Source: JBFMFB01 sp040752115
GTDB taxonomy: Bacteria; Pseudomonadota; Gammaproteobacteria; Burkholderiales; Sulfuricellaceae
DNA: 15,733 nucleotides
Assembly (NCBI GenBank): GCA_040752115.1
Contig: JBFMFB010000037.1
Coordinates: 1 to 15,733 of the forward strand
Direction of reading: 5' to 3'
The notes beneath the pieces are model-generated. The model made no database searches and was not told the origin of the DNA. It was given only the letters and a program-made list of their open reading frames with translations. Positions 7,496 to 13,242 of the stretch are shown one piece after another (position 1 is the stretch's first letter; each line of letters begins with the position of its first letter). Position numbers and translations under genes: made by a program.

Positions 7496-7674
7496 TGGAC
7501 CCGAAACTGCTTGAAATTCTGGTGTGTCCCCTGTGCAAGGGACCGCTGGTGTACAAAAAGGCGGAGCAGGAGCTGATCTGCAAGCCCTGCCGTCTGGCCT
7601 ATCCGATTCGGGACGACATCCCGGTGATGCTGGAGGACGAGGCACGCAAGCTGCCGCCGGAGGAAGAGGTCTAG
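7495..7674 (+). CDS. ycaR: YcaR/Trm112-like zinc-binding small protein
   Basis: This is a 59-residue protein beginning MDPKLLEILVCPLCKGPL. Two cysteine pairs, C11-C14 (CPLC) and C29-C32 (CKPC), form the zinc knuckle of the Trm112/UPF0434 family; RLAYPIRDDIPVML follows, the family's conserved tail, then an acidic end. AAGGAG at 7481-7486 lies eight bases before the ATG, and the start overlaps the lpxK stop. The lpxK-ycaR-kdsB order is widely conserved. Eukaryotic and archaeal Trm112 activate methyltransferases; the role of this bacterial form is not established, and its constant place between LPS genes only suggests a link. Identification is firm; function is open. Confidence 0.93.
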   Translation: MDPKLLEILVCPLCKGPLVYKKAEQELICKPCRLAYPIRDDIPVMLEDEARKLPPEEEV

Positions 7675-7684
7675 TGAGCGAAGT

Positions 7685-7795
7685 GTGAAGCGTGAGGAGT
7701 GAGGAGTGAGGAGTGAGGAGTGAGGAGTGAGGAGTGAGGCGCATTGTCGTGAGTCGAGTTTCCTTCCCCTCACGCCTGACACCTCACGCCTCACC
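7685..7795. repeat. Inverted heptamer (GTGAGGA) array between ycaR and kdsB
   Basis: Six perfect tandem GTGAGGA copies run from 7692 to 7733, flanked by variants GTGAAGC (7685) and GTGAGGC (7734), with another GTGAGTC at 7749. Facing them at 7768-7795 are four units on the opposite strand (CCTCACG, CCTGACA, CCTCACG, CCTCACC). Transcribed, the arms could pair in several registers around a centre of about 27 bases. The array fills nearly the whole 129-base spacer, and its right arm stops eight bases before the kdsB ATG, where a ribosome site would be. Tandem perfect heptamers are prone to copy-number change, so this locus may vary between strains. Confidence 0.9.
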
Positions 7796-7803
7796 TGCAT
7801 GAT

Positions 7804-8565
7804 ATGAACTTCAAAGTCGTCATCCCCGCCCGTTACGCTTCCACCCGCCTGCCGGGCAAGCCGCTGGCGGACATCGCCGGCAAGCCGATGGTGGTGCGGG
7901 TGGCGGAGCGGGCGCGGGAGAGCGGCGCGCAGGAGGTGATCGTCGCCACCGATCACCGGGCCGTGGCCGATGCGGCAGCGGCGCACGGATTCCCGGTATG
8001 CATGACCGATCCCGGCCATGCCTCGGGCACCGACCGCATCGCCGAAGTGGCCGTCCGGTGCGGGTGGGAAAGCGGCGAGGTCGTCGTCAATGTGCAGGGA
8101 GACGAGCCGCTGATTGCGCCGGAGCTGATTCGCGAGGTGGCGCAGCACCTGCACGACCATCCGGCAGCCGCGATTTCCACCGCGGCACACAAGCTGCATG
8201 ACCGCGCCGCGCTGTTCAACCCGAACATGGTGAAGGTGGTGCTGGACTGCGAAGGTCATGCGCTCTATTTCAGCCGTGCTCCGGTTCCCTACGCGCGCGA
8301 TGCGTTTGCCGGCGACGATGGTTTTCCGGAGGGGCTGCCGGCTTATCGCCATATCGGCATCTATGCCTACCGGGCGAACTTCCTCAAGCTGTACAGCGGA
8401 CTCAAACCGGCCGCCATCGAGCAGTTCGAGGCGCTGGAGCAGCTGCGCGCGATGTGGCATGGCTACAAAATCAGCGTCGCGCTGACGGAAAACGCCCCGG
8501 CGGCGGGGGTGGACACCGAGGAAGACCTGTTGAACGTGCGGCGGCTGTTTGGTAAATGTGATTAA
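7804..8565 (+). CDS. kdsB: 3-deoxy-manno-octulosonate cytidylyltransferase (CMP-KDO synthetase)
   Basis: KdsB activates KDO for lipopolysaccharide core assembly: CTP plus KDO gives CMP-KDO and pyrophosphate, in the cytoplasm. The 253-residue product has the nucleotide-binding start FKVVIPARYASTRLPGKPL (3-21), the DPGHASGTDRIAEVA stretch, VVNVQGDEPLI with the metal-site Asp, the HIGIYAYR motif, and FEALEQLRAMWHGYKI near the end. All are in family order and normal length. ATG 7804 is set by homology of the N-terminus; there is no Shine-Dalgarno because the heptamer array runs up to base 7795. The PPi it releases is a substrate for pfp, hppA and ppa products downstream. It is followed by an inverted CACGAAT-type array before adk. 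Confidence 0.97.
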   Translation: MNFKVVIPARYASTRLPGKPLADIAGKPMVVRVAERARESGAQEVIVATDHRAVADAAAAHGFPVCMTDPGHASGTDRIAEVAVRCGWESGEVVVNVQGDEPLIAPELIREVAQHLHDHPAAAISTAAHKLHDRAALFNPNMVKVVLDCEGHALYFSRAPVPYARDAFAGDDGFPEGLPAYRHIGIYAYRANFLKLYSGLKPAAIEQFEALEQLRAMWHGYKISVALTENAPAAGVDTEEDLLNVRRLFGKCD

Positions 8566-8566
8566 C

Positions 8567-8736
8567 CGCGAATGGCACGAATGTCCGCGAATTAGTACGA
8601 ATGAAAACCGCAGGCAGCCGGAGATGAAGCGAAAGCCTCATTCGGCAGGAGACGCTTCGTTTTTCCGCCCTCCGCCTTCAGCCGGTAATTATTCGAGTTC
8701 ATTCGCGGACATTCGTACCATTCGTGGTGGTTTTTT
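8567..8736. repeat. Diverged inverted CACGAAT-type array between kdsB and adk
   Basis: Left-arm units CGCGAAT, CACGAAT, CGCGAAT and TACGAAT start at 8567, 8576, 8586 and 8596 (spacing 9, 10, 10). The right arm has ATTCGAG, ATTCGCG, ATTCGTA and ATTCGTG at 8691, 8701, 8711 and 8720 (spacing 10, 10, 9), an exact mirror. The first three unit pairs and their linkers match closely, the fourth less. T6 (8731-8736) follows the right arm, as in an intrinsic terminator. The 84-base centre shares nothing visible with the centre at 1631-1699; it holds GAAGCG/CGCTTC inverted hexamers and a CCGCCCTCCGCC stretch. It starts two bases after the kdsB stop and ends 21 bases before the adk ATG. Confidence 0.85.
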
Positions 8737-8757
8737 GAGAAAACTCGGGGAGATTTC

Positions 8758-9414
8758 ATGCGTCTGATTCTGTTGGGGGGGCCCGGTGCGGGCAAGGGTA
8801 CGCAGGCCAACTACATCAAGGAAAAATTCGGCATTCCGCAGATTTCCACCGGCGATATGCTGCGCGCCGCGGTGAAAGCCGGCACGCCGCTCGGCCTGGC
8901 GGCGAAGAAGGTCATGGACGCCGGCGGGCTGGTGTCCGACGACATCATCATCGGCCTGGTGAAAGACCGCATCAAAGAGCCGGACTGCGCCAAGGGCTTC
9001 CTGTTCGACGGCTTCCCGCGCACCATCCCGCAAGCCGATGCGATGAAGGAGGCGGGGGTGGACATCGACTACGTGGTCGAGATCGACGTGGACGACGAAG
9101 AAATCATCAAGCGCATGTCCGGCCGCCGCGTTCATCTGGCATCGGGCCGCACCTACCATGTGGTGTTCAATCCGCCCGGCGTGCCGGGCAAGGACGACGT
9201 CACCGGCGAAGACCTGATCCAGCGCGACGACGACAGGGAAGAAACGGTCAGGAAGCGCCTCGATGTCTACCATGCGCAGACCAAGCCGCTGGTGGAGTAT
9301 TACTCCAGGTGGGCAGCGAGCGGCGAGGCGCGTGCGCCAAAATACGTGAAGATCGCGGGAATCGGCAAGGTCGAGGAAATCCGCGACCGGATCTTCGCGG
9401 CGCTGCAAGGGTAG
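8758..9414 (+). CDS. adk: Adenylate kinase
   Basis: Adk interconverts AMP plus ATP and two ADP, setting the adenylate balance. The 218-residue protein has the P-loop GGPGAGKGT (7-15), ISTGDMLR (29-36), FLFDGFPRT (81-89), and a long-form LID domain (about 120-160, GRRVHLASGRTYH to DLIQRDDD) without the four cysteines of zinc-type enzymes, as usual for Proteobacteria. GGGGAGA at 8747-8753 precedes ATG 8758, directly after the T-tract of the inverted array. If that array terminates transcription, adk needs a promoter I do not see; if not, it is cotranscribed with kdsB. It sits just before the pyrophosphate genes, and AMP from PPi-forming activation reactions is its substrate. Confidence 0.98.
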   Translation: MRLILLGGPGAGKGTQANYIKEKFGIPQISTGDMLRAAVKAGTPLGLAAKKVMDAGGLVSDDIIIGLVKDRIKEPDCAKGFLFDGFPRTIPQADAMKEAGVDIDYVVEIDVDDEEIIKRMSGRRVHLASGRTYHVVFNPPGVPGKDDVTGEDLIQRDDDREETVRKRLDVYHAQTKPLVEYYSRWAASGEARAPKYVKIAGIGKVEEIRDRIFAALQG

Positions 9415-9597
9415 TGAAACGGCGGACTCTCCCGCCATCAGGCAAATAAACGGCACGGAACCGTCCGGAAGGAGTACGATAAGCCGATCAAATGCGTTAC
9501 CATCCTGCTCTAGCAGTGTTGAAAAGCCCTTAGTTTGTCTTTGTCTCATGCCGGGCACGCCGCACAGGCGCCCGGATTCCAAGGAAAGGGTCAAACC

Positions 9598-10860
9598 ATG
9601 GCCAAAAAGAACGCTTTCTACGCCCAGTCCGGCGGGGTCACCGCCGTCATCAACGCCACTGCCTGCGGCGTCATCGAAACCGCCAGGAACCACAAGGACA
9701 AAATCGGCAAAGTGTACGCCGGGCGCAACGGCATCATCGGCGCGCTGACCGAAGACCTGATCGACACTTCCAAAGAGTCCGCCAAGGCCATTGCCGCGCT
9801 GCGTCACACGCCGGCCGGGGCCTTCGGCTCCTGCCGCTACAAGCTCAAGGGTCTGGAGGAAAACCGGGCGCAGTACGAGCGCCTGATCGAAGTGTTCAAG
9901 GCGCACGACATCGGTTATTTCTTCTACAACGGCGGCGGCGATTCCGCCGACACCTGCCTCAAGGTTTCCCAGCTTTCCGAAACGATGGATTATCCGATCG
10001 TCGCGGTGCAGGTGCCGAAGACGGTGGACAACGACCTTCCCATCACCGACTGCTGCCCCGGCTTCGGCTCGGTGGCGAAGTACATTGCGGTGTCCACGCG
10101 CGAAGCCACTTTCGACGTGGCCTCGATGGCCAAGACCTCGACCAAGGTGTTCGTGATCGAAGTGATGGGGCGTCACGCCGGCTGGATTGCCGCGGCGGGC
10201 GGACTGGCCTCCTCCGCGGATTGCGAGCTGCCGATCGTGATCCTGTTTCCCGAGATACCGTTCGACCAGCAGAAATTCCTCGCCCTGGTGGACAAGAAGG
10301 TCAAAGAGTACGGCTACTGCACGGTGGTGGTGTCGGAGGGCGTGAAGGGCGCCGACGGTAAGTTCCTGTCCGACCAGGGGTTGCGCGATGCCTTCGGCCA
10401 TGCCCAGCTCGGCGGTGTGGCGCCGGTAGTGGCGAATATCGTCAAGGATGGCCTGGGGCTCAAATTCCACTGGGCAGTGGCGGATTATCTCCAGCGCTCG
10501 GCGCGCCATATCGCCTCCAAGACCGACGTCGAGCAGGCTTATGCGCTCGGCAAGGCAGCGGTGGAAATGGCCATCAAGGGCGAAAATGCAGTCATGCCTG
10601 CGATCGTGCGCAAATCCGACAAGCCCTATCGCTGGACCATCGGCAAGGCGCCGCTGGCGAAAGTGGCCAATGTCGAAAAGAAGATGCCGCGCGATTTCAT
10701 CACCAAAGACGGGTACGGCATCACCGAAAAATGCCGTGCCTATCTTGCGCCGCTGATCAAGGGCGAGGATTATCCGCCGTACAAGGACGGCCTGCCGGTT
10801 TACGTCAGGCTGAAAAACGTGGCGGTGCCGAAGAAGCTGAAAGGCGAATTCAAGGTTTGA
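9598..10860 (+). CDS. pfp: Pyrophosphate-dependent 6-phosphofructokinase
   Basis: This enzyme interconverts fructose 6-phosphate plus PPi and fructose 1,6-bisphosphate plus phosphate, a reversible replacement for ATP-PFK and fructose bisphosphatase. The 420-residue product reads FYAQSGGVTAVINA at the N-terminus and has the active-site stretch PKTVDND (140-146) and MGRHAGWIAAA. Donor specificity is visible: NGGGDS (111-116) puts Asp115 where ATP enzymes have the second Gly of GGDGS, and Lys141 replaces the Gly of PGTIDND; both are hallmarks of PPi use. ATG 9598 is preferred, with AAGGAAAGG at 9581-9589; an in-frame upstream start at 9535 would add 21 residues lacking family character. The 183-base spacer after adk shows one short GGCGG/CCGCC hairpin and no clear promoter. 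hppA follows after 73 bases. Confidence 0.95.
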   Translation: MAKKNAFYAQSGGVTAVINATACGVIETARNHKDKIGKVYAGRNGIIGALTEDLIDTSKESAKAIAALRHTPAGAFGSCRYKLKGLEENRAQYERLIEVFKAHDIGYFFYNGGGDSADTCLKVSQLSETMDYPIVAVQVPKTVDNDLPITDCCPGFGSVAKYIAVSTREATFDVASMAKTSTKVFVIEVMGRHAGWIAAAGGLASSADCELPIVILFPEIPFDQQKFLALVDKKVKEYGYCTVVVSEGVKGADGKFLSDQGLRDAFGHAQLGGVAPVVANIVKDGLGLKFHWAVADYLQRSARHIASKTDVEQAYALGKAAVEMAIKGENAVMPAIVRKSDKPYRWTIGKAPLAKVANVEKKMPRDFITKDGYGITEKCRAYLAPLIKGEDYPPYKDGLPVYVRLKNVAVPKKLKGEFKV

Positions 10861-10867
10861 TCCAGCC

Positions 10868-10892
10868 CCGATCCCGTCATCCACGGGATTGG
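10868..10892 (+). promoter_or_regulatory. Hairpin in the pfp-hppA spacer
   Basis: CCGATCCCGT (10868-10877) pairs with ACGGGATTGG (10883-10892), giving ten pairs including one G-U around the loop CATCC. No T-tract follows, so it is not a standard terminator. It lies between two genes that probably share a transcript and could act as a mRNA-stability or partial-attenuation element. The structure is read from the sequence; the role is a guess. Confidence 0.45.
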
Positions 10893-10933
10893 CAGTCCGG
10901 AATGGTTTCAACAACCAAAATTAGGAGGCTGTC

Positions 10934-12979
10934 ATGTCACAAGGCTTGGTTTTTGCACTCCTCTGCGCCGTTCTGGCGCTTGCTTACGGCATTCTTTCGA
11001 TCCGCTGGGTGCTGGCCAAACCGGGCGGCAACGAGCGCATGCGCGAAATTGCCGCGGCGATCCAGGAAGGCGCCACTGCCTATCTCAACCGCCAGTACCG
11101 CACCATCGCCGTCGTCGGCGTCATACTGTTCCTCCTGATTTTTGCTTTTCTCGGCCCCCTGACTGCGGTGGGCTTCGCCGTCGGTGCCCTGTTCTCCGCC
11201 GCCGCCGGCTACATCGGCATGAGCATCTCGGTGCGCGCCAACGTGCGCACCTCCGAGGCGGCGCGAGACGGGGTCAATGCGGCGTTGCATGTGGCCTTCC
11301 GCGGCGGCGCGATCACCGGCATGCTGGTGGTGGGGTTGGGGCTGCTCGGTGTGGCCGGCTACTATGCCCTGCTCGCTTTCCTGACGCCCGCCGGCCGGGA
11401 GGTTGACATTACGCCGCTGGTTGGCCTGGGATTCGGCGGTTCGCTCATCTCCATCTTTGCCAGGTTGGGCGGCGGCATCTTCACCAAGGGTGCGGACGTG
11501 GGAGCCGACCTCGTGGGCAAGGTGGAGGCCGGCATTCCCGAGGACGATCCACGCAACCCGGCGGTGATAGCCGATAACGTCGGCGACAACGTGGGCGATT
11601 GCGCCGGGATGGCGGCCGATCTGTTCGAAACCTACGCCGTCACCATCATTGCCACCATGCTGCTCGGCGGGATGGTGCTGAAAGGCGCCGGCGCCAATGC
11701 AGTGCTCTATCCCCTGGTGCTGGGGGGCGTTTCGATTCTTGCCTCGGTGGCTGGCACTTTTTTCGTCAATGCGCGTGAGGGCGGCAAGATCATGAACGCG
11801 CTGTATCGCGGCCTGATCGTGGCCGCCGCACTGGCCGCCGTCGCATTCTATCCGGCGACGCAGTGGCTGATGGGGGACAACGGCAGCTACAGCGTCATGC
11901 AGCTTTATCTTTCCGCGCTGATCGGGCTGGCGCTTACGGCGGCGATGGTGTGGATCACCGAGTATTACACGGCGACCGAGTACCGCCCGGTGCAGCATAT
12001 CGCCGAGGCCTCCACCACCGGCCATGGCACCAACGTCATCGCCGGTCTGGGTGTTTCCATGCGCGCCACCGCTGCGCCCGTGCTGGCGGTGTGCGCCAGC
12101 ATCCTGGGCGCCTATACGCTTGCGGGCATCTATGGCGTTGCCATCGCCGCTACCGCCATGCTCTCCATGACCGGCATCATCGTCGCGTTGGACGCCTACG
12201 GCCCGGTAACCGACAACGCCGGCGGCATCGCCGAAATGTCCGGCCTGCCCGATTCGGTGCGCGCCGTCACCGATCCGCTGGATGCGGTGGGCAACACCAC
12301 CAAGGCGGTGACCAAAGGCTACGCCATTGGCTCGGCGGGGCTTGCCGCACTGGTGTTGTTTGCGGACTTTACGCACGCACTGGAGCGCGGGGGCAAGCTG
12401 GTGGAATTCAGCCTGTCCGATCCGGCGGTCATCATCGGGCTATTCGTCGGCGGTATGGTGCCCTACCTGTTCGGCGCAATGGGTATGGAAGCGGTAGGGC
12501 GCGCCGCAGGTTCCGTCGTGGTCGAGGTGCGCCGCCAGTTCAAGGAAATTGCCGGCATCATGGAAGGCACCGCCCGCCCCGATTACTCCAAGGCGGTGGA
12601 TATGCTGACCAAGGCGGCGATCAAGGAAATGGTCGTGCCGTCGCTGTTGCCAGTCCTGGTGCCGATCGTGGTGGCGGTGGCGGTGGGTGCGCTGATGGGG
12701 CCCGGCGCCGGCACCAGGGCGCTGGGCGGCGTGCTGATGGGCTCGATCGTCACCGGTATTTTCGTCGCAATTTCCATGACCACCGGCGGCGGTGCCTGGG
12801 ACAACGCCAAGAAATACATCGAGGACAACCACTTCGGCGGCAAGGGATCGGAAGCACACAAGGCGGCGGTGACCGGCGACACGGTGGGCGATCCGTACAA
12901 GGATACCGCCGGCCCGGCGATCAATCCCTTGATCAAGATCATTAACATCGTGGCTTTGCTGATCGTGCCGCTGCTTTAG
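10934..12979 (+). CDS. hppA: Membrane-bound proton-pumping pyrophosphatase, K+-independent type
   Basis: HppA hydrolyses PPi and pumps protons across the membrane. The 681-residue product is strongly hydrophobic throughout, matching the usual 16-helix protein, with the catalytic block around residues 187-240 (ADVGADLVGKVEAG, DDPRNPAVIADNVGDNVGD) and the C-terminal TTGGGAWDNAKKYIE and GDTVGDPYKDTAGPAINPL motifs. Lys457 and Thr460 in GNTTKAVTKG occupy the sites where K+-dependent enzymes have Ala and Gly/Ala (GNTTAATGKG), so this should be the K+-independent, H+-pumping class. The ribosome site TTAGGAGG (10921-10928) is the best in the window, suggesting strong translation. The pfp-hppA pairing matches the cotranscribed pair described in Methylococcus capsulatus. 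Confidence 0.97.
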   Translation: MSQGLVFALLCAVLALAYGILSIRWVLAKPGGNERMREIAAAIQEGATAYLNRQYRTIAVVGVILFLLIFAFLGPLTAVGFAVGALFSAAAGYIGMSISVRANVRTSEAARDGVNAALHVAFRGGAITGMLVVGLGLLGVAGYYALLAFLTPAGREVDITPLVGLGFGGSLISIFARLGGGIFTKGADVGADLVGKVEAGIPEDDPRNPAVIADNVGDNVGDCAGMAADLFETYAVTIIATMLLGGMVLKGAGANAVLYPLVLGGVSILASVAGTFFVNAREGGKIMNALYRGLIVAAALAAVAFYPATQWLMGDNGSYSVMQLYLSALIGLALTAAMVWITEYYTATEYRPVQHIAEASTTGHGTNVIAGLGVSMRATAAPVLAVCASILGAYTLAGIYGVAIAATAMLSMTGIIVALDAYGPVTDNAGGIAEMSGLPDSVRAVTDPLDAVGNTTKAVTKGYAIGSAGLAALVLFADFTHALERGGKLVEFSLSDPAVIIGLFVGGMVPYLFGAMGMEAVGRAAGSVVVEVRRQFKEIAGIMEGTARPDYSKAVDMLTKAAIKEMVVPSLLPVLVPIVVAVAVGALMGPGAGTRALGGVLMGSIVTGIFVAISMTTGGGAWDNAKKYIEDNHFGGKGSEAHKAAVTGDTVGDPYKDTAGPAINPLIKIINIVALLIVPLL

Positions 12980-13242
12980 CAAAAATGTCGCACTGGGCAA
13001 TACCTTGTCAGAACGGCTCAAAATCATAATCGGCTATTTGTAAACTCCAGTTTCGGCTACGCTGAAATTTGCATTTTTGCCGTATTGGTTGTTGCGTCCT
13101 GAAGGCACTCCGTAACGTTTGTCATGCCTGTTCGCGGACCGGAACTTAACTTCCGGGAACGGGGCCTAATTTTGGTTGCACCCCGGCGAATCGCGAGCGG
13201 GGTGTCCTGCTCGAATCTTCGGGGCGCTTCGCAAATTTCTCT
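12980..13242 (+). promoter_or_regulatory. Structured spacer/leader upstream of the GGDEF-EAL gene
   Basis: This 263-base spacer has no supportable gene but at least three hairpins. TTTCGGC/GCTGAAA lies at 13051-13067 with a three-base loop. CCGGAA/TTCCGG lies at 13139-13156 with loop CTTAAC, flanked by a possible GTTC/GAAC extension. CACCCCG/CGGGGTG lies at 13179-13204 with a nested GCG/CGC. The last two are within 110 bases of the ATG and could form an untranslated leader. No A/G-rich ribosome site is visible just before ATG 13243. I looked for a cyclic-di-GMP (GEMM) aptamer and did not recognise one. The first hairpin may instead end hppA transcription, though the following T-run is interrupted. 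Confidence 0.35.

Noticed and set aside
7685..7795. CRISPR array at the heptamer repeats
   Set aside because: Units are 7 bp and contiguous, with no spacers, and the other side is an inverted array. There are no cas genes in the window.
9415..9597. Promoter or leader peptide before pfp
   Set aside because: TTGAAA near 9519 has no acceptable -10 at 16-18 bases, and a 13-codon ATG frame at 9492 has its nearest AAGGAG too far upstream. Nothing is supportable beyond the short GGCGG/CCGCC hairpin at 9422-9437.
9535..9597. Longer pfp start at 9535
   Set aside because: It adds 21 residues without family character, whereas ATG 9598 has a good ribosome site and begins at the conserved N-terminus.
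8689..10914. A 741-codon open frame on the minus strand
   Set aside because: It lies antisense to adk and pfp, both unmistakable. Long antisense frames are common in GC-rich codon-biased genes, and its translation is low-complexity with many His and Arg and no recognisable domain.
10937..12376. A 479-codon minus-strand open frame
   Set aside because: It is antisense to hppA, with His/Gly/Asp-rich composition and no family motif.
12980..13242. GEMM cyclic-di-GMP riboswitch upstream of the GGDEF-EAL gene
   Set aside because: The conserved aptamer core and tetraloop receptor motifs were not found; only generic hairpins are present.
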